DNA of 22,559 nt from CAXOVX01 sp964213345 (GCA_964213345.1 CAXOVX010000017.1:1-22559), one strand, 5' to 3'; shown: positions 8,085 to 16,788, counted from the first letter of the stretch. The notes: generated from the letters alone by a model not told the origin. Numbers and translations are program-made.

Positions 8085-9575
8085 GTGTATTTTAAATCTA
8101 TTCAAGGCTCCGATATTGATATGATAGTGAAAGGTAAGACTGCGAACTGGGAAGTAGTAATAGGTCTCGAAATTCATGCACAAATTATCTCAAAAAGTAA
8201 AATTTTCTCTCCGAGTTCAACAGAATTTGGTGCGGATCCAAATGCTAACGTATCATTCATAGATGCCGCTTTACCAGGGACATTACCAGTGCTAAACGAA
8301 AAGTGCGTAGAACAAGCTGTAAAGACTGGATTAAGTTTGAATGCAATAATAAATTTATATTCGCTGTTTGATCGTAAGAACTATTTTTACGCGGATTCTC
8401 CACAGGGATACCAGATATCTCAATTTACATATCCAATAGTTGGGAGGGGGGAGCTGATAGTTGATATGCCTGATGGCATCAGTAAAAGCATAGGTATCAC
8501 ACGCATTCATTTAGAACAAGATGCCGGCAAGAGCCTTCACGACCAGAGCCCTACAGAAAGCTTTATAGATTTAAATAGGGCTGGAATAGGGTTAATGGAA
8601 ATTGTTACAGAGCCCGATATGCGAAGTGGTGAAGAAGCGGCGGAGTTTGTGAAAAAATTGCGTTCTATTTTGAGATATATAGGGGCGTGTGATGGTGATA
8701 TGGAAAAAGGGTCTTTAAGATGTGATGCTAATATTTCTGTAAGACATGTTGGGGCCTCAGAATTTGGAGAAAGAGTGGAAGTCAAGAATATTAACTCTAT
8801 TAAAAATATCTCACGAGCTATTGCATATGAGGCAAAAAGACAGACAGACCTTTTAGAAAATAGAAACAGTGTACAGCGAGAAACTCGTCTTTTTGATGCA
8901 GGTAGTAATAGCACTAAATCGATGCGTACAAAGGAAGAGGCAGAGGATTATAGATATTTCCCTGAACCAAATTTACTTCCTGTGATATTAACGCAAGAAT
9001 ATATAGATGAAATAAGGCTAGAAATGCCAGAGTTACCAGATCAAAAAAAAGTTAGGTACATAGCAGAATATAATTTATCCAATTATGATGCTAGCGTTAT
9101 AGTTTCAGATAAAGATGTGGCTAGCTATTTTGAAAGTGTAGCGCAATTAACGAATCCAAAATTTGCTGCAAACTGGATTACAGCTGAACTATTTGGATGC
9201 CTCAACGAAGCAGGAATAACCATAACTGAGTCTAAAATAATGCCAGAAGGCTTAGCCAAGCTAATTAATATGATAACAAGTAATGTGATTTCAGGAAAGA
9301 TAGCAAAAAAAGTATTTGAAATAATGTTTAGTAGTGGTGAATTGCCGGAAGTGATAGTAGAGCGTGAAGGATTGATCCAGATTATAGATGTGCAAGCTAT
9401 AGAAAATGTGGTGTCTGATGTCATCAATAAAAATCCGGATAAAGTGCTGGAGTATAAAAGTGGTAAAGATAAACTTTTCGCTTTCTTCGTGGGGCAAATA
9501 ATGCAGATAATGCGTGGCAAAGCAAATCCAGCTATTGTTAATGATATTCTAAAAAAAGAGCTGGGTAAATGTTGA
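8085..9575 (+). CDS. gatB: Aspartyl/glutamyl-tRNA(Asn/Gln) amidotransferase subunit B
   Basis: Subunit of GatCAB, which amidates Glu-tRNA(Gln) (and Asp-tRNA(Asn)) in bacteria lacking the matching synthetase; GatB activates the misacylated tRNA with ATP. Motifs: WEVVIGLEIHAQ (22-33), RKNYFYADSPQGYQISQF (97-114), the family signature DLNRAGIGLMEIVTEPD (162-178) and LRCDANISVR (211-220). The C-terminal helical YqeY-like tail ends near the stop. The frame opens at GTG 8085, but the family start fits ATG 8121 (MIVKGKTANWEVV; 484 residues); neither has a strong ribosome site. gatA and gatC are not beside it, so the genes are scattered. Neighbouring sequence on both sides is mobile-element debris. 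Confidence 0.95.
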   Translation: MYFKSIQGSDIDMIVKGKTANWEVVIGLEIHAQIISKSKIFSPSSTEFGADPNANVSFIDAALPGTLPVLNEKCVEQAVKTGLSLNAIINLYSLFDRKNYFYADSPQGYQISQFTYPIVGRGELIVDMPDGISKSIGITRIHLEQDAGKSLHDQSPTESFIDLNRAGIGLMEIVTEPDMRSGEEAAEFVKKLRSILRYIGACDGDMEKGSLRCDANISVRHVGASEFGERVEVKNINSIKNISRAIAYEAKRQTDLLENRNSVQRETRLFDAGSNSTKSMRTKEEAEDYRYFPEPNLLPVILTQEYIDEIRLEMPELPDQKKVRYIAEYNLSNYDASVIVSDKDVASYFESVAQLTNPKFAANWITAELFGCLNEAGITITESKIMPEGLAKLINMITSNVISGKIAKKVFEIMFSSGELPEVIVEREGLIQIIDVQAIENVVSDVINKNPDKVLEYKSGKDKLFAFFVGQIMQIMRGKANPAIVNDILKKELGKC

Positions 9576-9616
9576 ACGACCTTTGTGAATTAAAATAGTA
9601 CCCAATTCCCCTTTTA

Positions 9617-10101
9617 ATGCCATGTTGTTGTGCTGTGAATTCAGGTCCAGTCATAATAAAGATTTTTGGAGAAGAAATTTCTGAGATTGATGCTAAATCA
9701 AGTAGCATCATGATGGTAGGCATTAGGAAGACATCAGTATTTTGCTGGGAAAGCCTGGAGAAAGAAAATGGTGATGTAAGTCCTAAAAAGAATGGCAATA
9801 AGCCAACTAAAGCAAATCATGAACAGTTGATGCAAATTATTGTAGGAAATCTGAATTATTGATACAGAAAGAAATAGGTGCGATGGTCGGAATGACTGTA
9901 ACTGGCATATGTCGCTCCTTTCAAAGGGTGGGTGGGCTGTTTCCAAAAAAAAGAGCACTTTACAAAGAAGCAGACCTCAAGACAAAAGAAGAGTTTTTAG
10001 AGAAAATATCATCAATATCTCGAGATAATTTGGTGTATGTTAACGAAAGTGGAATACAGAAATATCTTTATAAACCCGAAGTAAGGCTAAGGAATGGATA
10101 A
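9617..10101 (+). pseudogene. IS630-family transposase, N-terminal part, truncated
   Basis: Two overlapping frames (9617-9862 and 9859-10101) make up the 5' half of an IS630 transposase. The first holds the helix-turn-helix and linker (FCWESLEKENGDVSPKKNGN, then KPTKANHEQLMQIIV). The second continues KEIGAMVGMTVTGICRSFQR, then EFLEKISSISRDNLVYVNES followed by GIQKYLYKP. A frameshift separates them near 9860. In the normally conserved VYVDESG the first catalytic Asp is Asn (VYVNESG). The gene then runs into the left end of IS982 copy 1 at about 10085, so the rest is lost or displaced. The family is clear; the very start of the frame is degenerate. Confidence 0.75.
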
Positions 10102-11060
10102 TATAATGCAATAAGATGGAGATATGATATCTGTTTAAAGAAGCCGATAAAGGGTAACAAAGAGGAAACATATGGAAATCGATTTTACAGGAATATATTG
10201 TTATGTTGATGATTTGTGCAAAGGATTTATACTTTGGTTGGAAATACATTTATAAAAGTCAAGAGGAGTAGGGAGTGCAATATGATCCTTAGTGAGGTAG
10301 AGACTATAACTAAACTTACTCTATTAGGCTACCCAGAAGTAAGTTTAGTTGTTTTATGTGTATGTAAAACACCGTAGAGATTTCAAAAATTTATTGTTGT
10401 ATGATAGGTTTGTAGCCGTATTGAAGCGTATTTTGCCTATATTATGTTGCTTATTACAATGTATTACTGGAGAAGTTACTGGTATCCAATTTGTGGACTC
10501 TACACCACTTGAGATGTGCAAGGCTCACGTGGCACTAGACATAAGGTTTTTCGTGGAATTGCTGCAAAAAGTAGGACAAGCACTAGCTGGTTTTATGGCC
10601 TAAAATTACACACAATTTTCAATGATAAAAGCGAATTTGTTTCTATCAGAATTACACTCAATGATAAAAGCGAATTTGTTTCTATCAGAATTACACCTGG
10701 TAATGTTGACGACAGAAAGCCTGTCTTGACCATGGCAAAAGGCTTATGGGGGAAATTATTTGGCGATAAAGGATATAATCTCAGAAGAATTAGCAACACA
10801 GCTATTGAATCAAGATTCGTTGCTCATTACGAGGCTTAAGAAGAACACGAAAAATAAATTATTACTCCTACAAGATAAGTTTTTGCTCTATAAACGTACA
10901 ATTGTTGAAACTATATTTGACAAACCCAAGCAATTTCAAAGACTATGGCACTCTACGTTCACATCCGTAGAAAATGCTTCTTGTAGTCTTATGGCTTGCT
11001 TGATTTCATACCAATTATCACCCTATAAACCCACTATCTCAACAACTATTATCTTTCGGG
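10085..11060 (+). mobile_element. IS982-family element, copy 1 (right end lost)
   Basis: The left boundary is set by similarity with copy 2, which begins near 10085 (AAGGAATGGATAAT) and runs through the transposase. The matching right terminal repeat of copy 2 is missing. Homology stops near TTATCTT (about 11056), where a small inverted-repeat element (11062-11173) begins. The IS interrupts an IS630 transposase relic, so the order of events is IS630, then IS982, then the small element or a deletion. Confidence 0.7.
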
Positions 11061-11071
11061 GTTTTAAATGA
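10172..11071 (+). pseudogene. IS982-family transposase, copy 1 (multiple frameshifts)
   Basis: A DDE transposase readable only by joining frames. The start is MEIDFTGIYCYVDDLCKGFI, stopped by TAA after EIHL. Then come MILSEVETITKLTLLGY, FYVYVKHRRDFKNLLLYDRF, GIQFVDSTPLEMCKA, KLHTIFNDKSEFVSIRITPG, GKLFGDKGY and TIVETIFDKPKQFQRLWHST. FVDSTP, PGNVDDRKP and the IVE near the end mark the IS982 catalytic core. Lesions: the TAA, a frameshift at 10351-10360, one after CKA (about 10525) and one near 10780. A 39-base in-frame tandem duplication lies at 10621-10698. The last codons and stop come from the adjoining repeat element. Confidence 0.85.
10621..10698 (+). repeat. 39-base tandem duplication inside IS982 copy 1
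   Basis: 10621-10659 is repeated at 10660-10698 with a single difference near the end; each unit encodes NDKSEFVSIRIT plus L or P. IS982 copy 2 has only one unit, so the duplication arose in copy 1. The reading frame is kept. Confidence 0.95.
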
Positions 11072-11173
11072 ACACCAGGAGCATAAGGGTGAGAGTGGAG
11101 GAGTAATACCTGCCGTAGGATCGGGGTTTTAAAGTTTACTACACTCCTTCGCCCTCCTAGTGCTCATTTAAAA
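11062..11173. repeat. Small inverted-repeat element (copy B), MITE-like
   Basis: The arm TTTTAAATGAACACCAGGAG (11062-11081) is the inverted copy of 11154-11173 at 18 of 20 positions. The right arm extends as AATGG. The 72 bases between carry no gene. The arms match both halves of the palindrome at 7657-7703 and the motif at 16756-16777. It sits exactly where IS982 copy 1 loses its right end. Confidence 0.7.
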
Positions 11174-11189
11174 ATGGGACTTAGTATAA

Positions 11190-11242
11190 ACTACATAACT
11201 GAACCTAAATCCCGCAGTGCAACAACGTATACGTTATAAAGG
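11190..11242. repeat. Dispersed repeat, copy 2 (downstream of the ABC gene)
   Basis: Counterpart of 7979-8030, in the same orientation (ACTACATAACTGAACCTAAA, then TCCCGCAGTGCAACAAC). Here it lies about 12 bases beyond the right arm of the inverted-repeat element, between mobile debris and the 3' end of the ABC transporter gene. Confidence 0.65.
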
Positions 11243-11264
11243 TAATTTTGTATAAAAAGAAAAA

Positions 11265-13073
11265 TCAATCTACTTTATCAGCAGTATCAGGAAGGAGCCC
11301 ATTACGCTGCAAATTACACAACAAGGCATAATGACCCTGTTTTTTCAACAATTCTTCGTGAGTTCCATCTTCCACAACTACACCCTGATCGAATACCAAA
11401 ATCCGGTCCATATTAGCTATTGTACTTAAACGATGCGCTATTACTATTACGGTTTTTCCAGCCATTAAATATTCCAGACCTTCTTGCAGTTTTTTCTCCG
11501 TGATTGAATCAAGCGCGGAAGTAGCTTCATCCATAACCAAAATGGAAGCATCTTTCAAGATAGCTCTTGCGATTAAGATACGCTGGTCTTGCCCTCCAGA
11601 TAATTTAACCCCCTTTTCCCCTATTACGGCATCATATTGCCTATCCAATTTTACAACAAACTCATGACAATGCGCTTTTATTGAAGCAAACATAATCTCT
11701 TCTTCTGTAGCACTCACATTACCATATCTAATATTATCCTTTATTGAACGATTAAATAATAGCGCACTTTGTGGAATAAATGATATATGCCTTCTCAATG
11801 ATTCCAAAGCTACGGCAGATATATCCTGCTTATCTATGGTAATCTTTCCACCTTCTAAGTCGTATAATTTCATAATTAAATTTACAAAGGTGGTTTTGCC
11901 ACTACCAGAAAATCCTACAAGTCCAACTTTCTGCCCTCCCGGTATTATTAAGCATTTATCACGAAATAGGTTTCTTCCCCTGTGATAGCGAAAACCCACA
12001 TTTATAAATTCAATTTCCCCTTTAGTAACGACAAGTTTAGGCCGATCTTCCACAATTTGTTCGCCCTCCCCCTTATCTGCAAAATTGTCAGCAGTAACGT
12101 CAGTAACAATTTGCAACCCACGTTTACACGTACCTACTTCATTGAATACATACGTAATTTCATCAGCCACGAACCACATCATTACCAAAATATTCAAAGT
12201 ACTGTTAATAACAAATACCACATCACCAGTGGTTATTTTGTCCACTTGCCATAATTTGATAGCAATATAAAAAAGTACGATAACATTTATAATGCTAAAT
12301 AGACTCAGGCATAATTTGCTTTTTTCGATATAAAATAATACAAAACGAAATCTCTTCCTTTCTTCAGATTGTACTGTTTCAGCCAATGCTTTTTCGTGAC
12401 CATGCGCATTGAATAACCTGACACTGAGGTTATTTTTTATCACATCGGAAATATTAGCCTGTACAGAAGCTCTAGCCTCAGACTGATATGATGCATGCTG
12501 TGCAGCTTTATAACAGAAAGCCAAGGAAAATATGAATTGCGATACTAACCATACGAGGAATACTGCAGCTAATGCGAAATGCATATGAAAAAATATGCTA
12601 GAAGACAATATAATGGAGAAAGGAAGTGGCAGAAATACAGATAGCACATCATCTATAATTAACCTGCTGCTCCTGGGCAAATCATCTATCCTATAGGCAA
12701 TTGCATCTGAGTTTTTTTGAAAAAAGCGAGAATACGGCTGACTTAGTACATAATTAAAAGTTGTAGTACGAATATTAGCTTCAAATTTAGGCATGGTCTG
12801 CCCAAATAGAAACCCCTTAGACCGTTGCACCAACTCAATAAAAACCCAAAGCGCAAGTGCTCCACCTAACTGCAACCCCAAAGCCCCCATCACATCAGCT
12901 TTTTCACCAAGCTTACTAAAACTGTCTACCAACTCCCCGGTAATATAGGGCCACATAGAGTTGTTTGCAATAACAGATATAGTTGAAACTATTGCGATCA
13001 AGGAAAAGCTTAGGTACTGCTGCCTTACAAAAAAATATAAAAAGGCGAAAACATTGGAAGGCAACTTCAGCAT
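11265..13073 (-). CDS. ABC transporter, exporter-type half transporter (membrane plus ATPase)
   Basis: Inner-membrane ATP-driven exporter, expected to work as a dimer. Residues about 10-310 form a six-helix ABC transmembrane domain (hydrophobic runs near 20-38, 62-80, 143-162, 166-187, 254-273 and 283-302). The nucleotide-binding domain (about 351-590) is complete: aromatic FRY (361-363), Walker A GFSGSGKT (387-394), Q-loop Gln435, signature LSGGQ (491-495) followed by the less usual DQR, Walker B ILVMDE (511-516) and H-loop His547. Total length (602) is typical of MsbA-like exporters. The substrate cannot be told; lipid A export is unproven, and a general lipid or peptide exporter is equally possible. 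Stands alone, divergent from slt. Confidence 0.9.
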   Translation of the reverse strand: MLKLPSNVFAFLYFFVRQQYLSFSLIAIVSTISVIANNSMWPYITGELVDSFSKLGEKADVMGALGLQLGGALALWVFIELVQRSKGFLFGQTMPKFEANIRTTTFNYVLSQPYSRFFQKNSDAIAYRIDDLPRSSRLIIDDVLSVFLPLPFSIILSSSIFFHMHFALAAVFLVWLVSQFIFSLAFCYKAAQHASYQSEARASVQANISDVIKNNLSVRLFNAHGHEKALAETVQSEERKRFRFVLFYIEKSKLCLSLFSIINVIVLFYIAIKLWQVDKITTGDVVFVINSTLNILVMMWFVADEITYVFNEVGTCKRGLQIVTDVTADNFADKGEGEQIVEDRPKLVVTKGEIEFINVGFRYHRGRNLFRDKCLIIPGGQKVGLVGFSGSGKTTFVNLIMKLYDLEGGKITIDKQDISAVALESLRRHISFIPQSALLFNRSIKDNIRYGNVSATEEEIMFASIKAHCHEFVVKLDRQYDAVIGEKGVKLSGGQDQRILIARAILKDASILVMDEATSALDSITEKKLQEGLEYLMAGKTVIVIAHRLSTIANMDRILVFDQGVVVEDGTHEELLKKQGHYALLCNLQRNGLLPDTADKVD

Positions 13074-13148
13074 TTTTTATTTAGACCCCATAAAAATAAA
13101 GCATTATCAATTGCACACAAAGCCTCGCATCACTAATGTTTCATACTT

Positions 13149-13178
13149 ATTATAGCAATCTCATAAATTTCGCAACAA
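13149..13178 (-). promoter_or_regulatory. Candidate promoter of the ABC transporter gene
   Basis: On the minus strand TTGTTG (13173-13178) and TATAAT (13149-13154) are 18 bases apart, about 75 bases before the ATG at 13073. Prediction from sequence only. Confidence 0.35.
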
Positions 13179-13225
13179 CAAAATCCCCCCTGAATATCTA
13201 GTAGATTATGTGTGTTTTTGTAGCG

Positions 13226-13231
13226 TATAAT
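13226..13231 (+). promoter_or_regulatory. Candidate -10 box of slt
   Basis: A TATAAT lies 32 bases before the TTG start and 68 before the in-frame ATG at 13299. No good -35 at standard spacing, so confidence is low. Confidence 0.3.
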
Positions 13232-13262
13232 CCGTTATACTTAATCGTACTTTGAGTGTTAC

Positions 13263-15293
13263 TTGAAGCGTTTTCTATTCAATTTAACTATTACTAAGAT
13301 GCCATATCCTTCCTCCGTGTGCCTTAAGTTGTTTGCGTATATTGCGGTTATGCTATCCCTTTACGCATGTTCTATCACCATTGCATGGTCACACACACCG
13401 AAAATTCCACCTAATGCCATAGTCTCCGCACTGCACTCTCCAACTCGAGATGATGTAGCGCAAATCAAAAATTTAGAACACACTGCAGGAAAAAGTACCA
13501 ACATAAAAGCAATTTTACAATTTATACATAACAGCAATCGTTATGTAGATAATCTGCCATCGATAATAAACATTATGCGCAATAATAAATTGCTATTACA
13601 TGTATTTGGAGCGCAAATTGAGGCAAAAATGTCTTATAAAATGGATAAACAGCATATACTAGATTGGTTTATGCTAAGACCTCCAGAATACAAAAGAGCT
13701 AGTATACTGCTTTGCGATACGATTTTGCGCGCGAACCCGTTAGGATACGCCACCACAGAGAAGATGGCTGCTATCCGAACTAAACTAGAAGCATTATGGA
13801 TCAATACCACTTTACCTCTGGAAACGGAGGAGTATTTGCAGAATTTTCATAAATTCCCAATCAAGTGCCTTAAACAAAAAATACAATACCTACTATTTTC
13901 TGGCGAATACTCTTTGGTACAATTTTTCCTCACGTTTCTACCATCTGCAGATAAAAAATCGGTGAATTTTAAGCTGAAATTTGCAAACAGTCCAGAACTA
14001 GCATTCACTAAAATAAAAAATGACCCTAAATTACAACAGGATGATTTTATCAATTTTATTTCTATCAAATACCTATTAAAAATTGGCGAAATTAATACAG
14101 CTGTCAATAAATTAGCCAACAAAAAGCAAAAGATATATCAGGAATTATGGTGGAAAATAGCTAAGTTGGGCATTAGAGAGGCTTTAAAAATAAACATATA
14201 CGATAAAGCGTTTAAAATTGCTGTAAATTATACATCATCAAAAGAATTAACCACTTCCGAAGTTGTAGATTCTAGCTGGTTAGCGGGATTTTTAGCATTA
14301 CATTTCCTGCATAATTACGAGCAAGCAATACTACATTTGAAAAAAATGTACGACACGGCACAATATTCCCTTTCCAAATCACAGGCGGCATATTGGCTTG
14401 GTGTAACATATAAAAAATTCAAGAATAAGGAAAAAGAGCAATATTGGTTCAATGTAGCTAAAAGCTATGGAACTTTTTATAGTTACCTAGTGCATTTTGA
14501 TGATATAAAAACACACCAGCTAAACGCTACGACACTAATCACAAGGAAGAATCAGGGACAAAAGCATATTGACAGCACAATACAAGAAGCTGTATTCACA
14601 CTACAATTACTGCATGAAGCTGGGTATGACCCATATGTAGAAAAAATTTATAATTTCCTTGCAAAAAGCAACCTTACAATAGGAGATAACAACATTATTG
14701 CACAACACTTGGTAGACAATGATGAATTAGCATTAGCGGTAAATTTTTCCAATACTTTACTAAAATTTGGGTACAACATCGCTGCCCCAACTTATAACAT
14801 CTCTAAATTTAGCATACCACCCACTAGCAAGTATACAAAATCCTTATATTTTGCAATAATGAGGCAGGAAAGCGCATTTTATGACAAAGCTATAAGTCAA
14901 GCAGGAGCTAAAGGATTAATGCAAATTATGCCAGCGACGGCAAAGATGATTGCCAATCAAATGGGATTAGCCGCAGACTTTAATATAATGGCTCCTGATG
15001 CAAATATAGCAATAGGAGTGCATTACCTTGATTCTCTTATTGAAGAGTTTGATAGTTTCATACTTGGCATTGCTTCATACAATGCAGGAAAAAATAATGT
15101 TGCGAAGTGGATCAATATGTACCCACAAACCCCAAAAAATAGCAAAAAACCGGAAGATATTGTAGCTTGGATTGAGCTTATGCCATTTAAAGAAACTAGA
15201 TTATACGTTAAAAAAGTGCTTGAAAATTTGTGGACATACGAACTTTTCAAAACAAATATCACAGCAAATAAATTATTACGTTTTTTGTATTAA
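13263..15293 (+). CDS. slt: Soluble-type lytic murein transglycosylase
   Basis: Periplasmic enzyme that cleaves the MurNAc-GlcNAc bond of peptidoglycan, forming 1,6-anhydro ends. The 676-residue protein begins with a hydrophobic export segment (about residues 21-41, ending in AWSHT). It then has a long all-helical superhelical domain (about 55-515) and a C-terminal GEWL-type SLT domain. Catalytic Glu536 is in MRQESAF (533-539), followed by GAKGLMQIMPATA (548-560), the GVHYLD helix and SYNAG (605-609). The frame opens with TTG 13263; ATG 13299 (MPYPSSVCLKL) would give a shorter, more typical signal peptide. Its presence suggests some murein remains in the wall. mnmE starts 34 bases downstream. 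Confidence 0.92.
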   Translation: MKRFLFNLTITKMPYPSSVCLKLFAYIAVMLSLYACSITIAWSHTPKIPPNAIVSALHSPTRDDVAQIKNLEHTAGKSTNIKAILQFIHNSNRYVDNLPSIINIMRNNKLLLHVFGAQIEAKMSYKMDKQHILDWFMLRPPEYKRASILLCDTILRANPLGYATTEKMAAIRTKLEALWINTTLPLETEEYLQNFHKFPIKCLKQKIQYLLFSGEYSLVQFFLTFLPSADKKSVNFKLKFANSPELAFTKIKNDPKLQQDDFINFISIKYLLKIGEINTAVNKLANKKQKIYQELWWKIAKLGIREALKINIYDKAFKIAVNYTSSKELTTSEVVDSSWLAGFLALHFLHNYEQAILHLKKMYDTAQYSLSKSQAAYWLGVTYKKFKNKEKEQYWFNVAKSYGTFYSYLVHFDDIKTHQLNATTLITRKNQGQKHIDSTIQEAVFTLQLLHEAGYDPYVEKIYNFLAKSNLTIGDNNIIAQHLVDNDELALAVNFSNTLLKFGYNIAAPTYNISKFSIPPTSKYTKSLYFAIMRQESAFYDKAISQAGAKGLMQIMPATAKMIANQMGLAADFNIMAPDANIAIGVHYLDSLIEEFDSFILGIASYNAGKNNVAKWINMYPQTPKNSKKPEDIVAWIELMPFKETRLYVKKVLENLWTYELFKTNITANKLLRFLY

Positions 15294-15327
15294 CCTCTCC
15301 ACAAATTTAATTTTGAGGATATCCTTT

Positions 15328-16740
15328 GTGACGATACAAGACAGTGTCTTTGCACTTTCGACTCTGATGGGAAAATCTGGTGTTGCGGTTATCAGGATTA
15401 CGGGACCAGATTCGTTAGAGGCTTTGCATAATCTAGGATATAAAAAAAATCCCATTCCTCGACAAGCAACGTACACTGTACTGATCTCACCAACGACACA
15501 AGAAGTACTTGACGAAGGAATTATAATATATTTTCAAGGTCCTTGTAGTTTTACAGGAGAGGATTCTTTAGAACTACATTTACACGGCAGTATAGCCGTT
15601 ATACGTGATGTTATGGAGGAACTTGGTAAATTAAGTTTCTTACGATTAGCAGAGCCAGGAGAATTCACAAAACGAGCCTTTGAAAATGGTAAAATGGATC
15701 TTACTAAAGTTGAAGCACTATCGGATCTTATAGATTCTGAAACTTCAATACAGAGGAGAATAGCACTGCAGCAATTGTCGGGAGAGTTAAAAAGTTTGTA
15801 CGATACTTGGCGGCAAGAGCTCATCCATACCATGGCACAACTTGAAGCATATATAGATTTCCCCGAAGATGATATACCAAAAGCAGTATTGCAAAGTGCT
15901 GAGTCAAGGGTACAAAAGCTTACACAGCAAATTCAACACCATTTAGATGTCAGTACGATAAGCAATAGTTTGATGGAAGGAATAAAAATTGCGATAGGTG
16001 GAGCTCCAAATGCCGGAAAGTCCAGCTTGCTTAACTTAATTGCTAAACAAGATGTAGCAATCGTTTCTGATCTTGCAGGAACCACTCGTGATGTAATACA
16101 AGTCAAACTAAATTTAGATGGATTTTCCGTGATATTAGCAGATACAGCTGGAATAAGAGAATCTACGAATGTCATTGAACAGGAAGGGGTGAATAGGGCT
16201 AAGTTAGCATTACGTAGTGCAGATATCAACCTTATTATGCTTGACTTGAATGAATACGATGAAAGCTTCAATTTTAAAACAACAATGGAATCTATTTTAT
16301 GCGAAGTACAAGCAGAGCATCATAAGGAAAATATCTTTTTACTGAATAAGTGCGATTTGCTTGACCTAAGCCCTGTTGGAGCAAATCCAAAAATTACCAG
16401 CATAACAAAATATCTCATTAGCTTGGGAATAAAGCAAGAACGTATTATTCTGTTTTCTACACAAAGTAGGTATAACCTCCATAATTTGCTGCAGCTACTA
16501 TCTCAAGTAATAAAAGGTAAATACTGCGTTACCACAGAACCTATAATAACTAATATCAGGCAAAAACAAAGATTAGCAGAATGTATCAATAATTTAAGAA
16601 TGTTTAGCATGGATAAACCTTTGGAATTAGCCGCACAAGATATAAGATTTGCAGCAAAAGCTTTAGAAGTTATTACAGGACGTATAGAGTTAGATGAAGT
16701 ATTAAACGAAATATTTAGCAATTTTTGTATAGGGAAATAG
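15328..16740 (+). CDS. mnmE: tRNA modification GTPase MnmE
   Basis: With MnmG, installs the 5-carboxymethylaminomethyl group on wobble uridine 34 of several tRNAs, using GTP and a folate. The start is placed at GTG 15328 because VTIQDSVFALSTLMGKSGVA matches the family N-terminus and GAGGA (15315-15319) lies at good spacing. An earlier in-frame ATG at 15172 would overlap slt by about 120 bases and adds non-conserved sequence. The 470-residue protein has the N-terminal folate domain (FTGEDSLELHLHGS, EPGEFTKRAF) and a helical domain with an inserted G domain: GGAPNAGKS (224-232), AGTTRD, DTAGIRE (272-278), NKCD (340-343). The invariant C-terminus CIGK with catalytic Cys467 is present. Complete and apparently functional. 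Confidence 0.97.
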   Translation: MTIQDSVFALSTLMGKSGVAVIRITGPDSLEALHNLGYKKNPIPRQATYTVLISPTTQEVLDEGIIIYFQGPCSFTGEDSLELHLHGSIAVIRDVMEELGKLSFLRLAEPGEFTKRAFENGKMDLTKVEALSDLIDSETSIQRRIALQQLSGELKSLYDTWRQELIHTMAQLEAYIDFPEDDIPKAVLQSAESRVQKLTQQIQHHLDVSTISNSLMEGIKIAIGGAPNAGKSSLLNLIAKQDVAIVSDLAGTTRDVIQVKLNLDGFSVILADTAGIRESTNVIEQEGVNRAKLALRSADINLIMLDLNEYDESFNFKTTMESILCEVQAEHHKENIFLLNKCDLLDLSPVGANPKITSITKYLISLGIKQERIILFSTQSRYNLHNLLQLLSQVIKGKYCVTTEPIITNIRQKQRLAECINNLRMFSMDKPLELAAQDIRFAAKALEVITGRIELDEVLNEIFSNFCIGK

Positions 16741-16755
16741 TTAATATCAAAATTC

Positions 16756-16777
16756 ATTTATAAACGGACACTGGGAG
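16756..16777. repeat. Palindromic-repeat half (copy C) after mnmE
   Basis: ATTTATAAACGGACACTGGG plus AG matches the arm consensus of the repeats at 7679-7702 and 11062-11081 at about 18 of 22 positions. The bases after it (TATAGGGGGTG) also resemble those after the 11062 arm (CATAAGGGTG). It lies 16 bases after the mnmE stop and directly before the IS6-like remnant. Confidence 0.5.
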
Positions 16778-16788
16778 TATAGGGGGTG

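Noticed and set aside
10308..10350. A 13 bp perfect inverted repeat (AACTAAACTTACT / AGTAAGTTTAGTT) inside both IS982 copies, first taken for an inserted Rickettsia-like palindromic element.
   Set aside because: It reads in frame as TKLTLLGYQESKFS, and the spacing to the next conserved block matches the normal IS982 protein, so it appears to be native coding sequence.
13353..13370. Possible lipobox (LYAC) in the transglycosylase signal segment.
   Set aside because: Tyr at the -2 position does not fit the usual lipobox and hydrophobic residues continue after the Cys; a plain signal peptide is more likely.
15172..15327. N-terminal extension of mnmE into slt.
   Set aside because: The added residues are out-of-frame slt sequence with no MnmE similarity, and a good ribosome site precedes GTG 15328.
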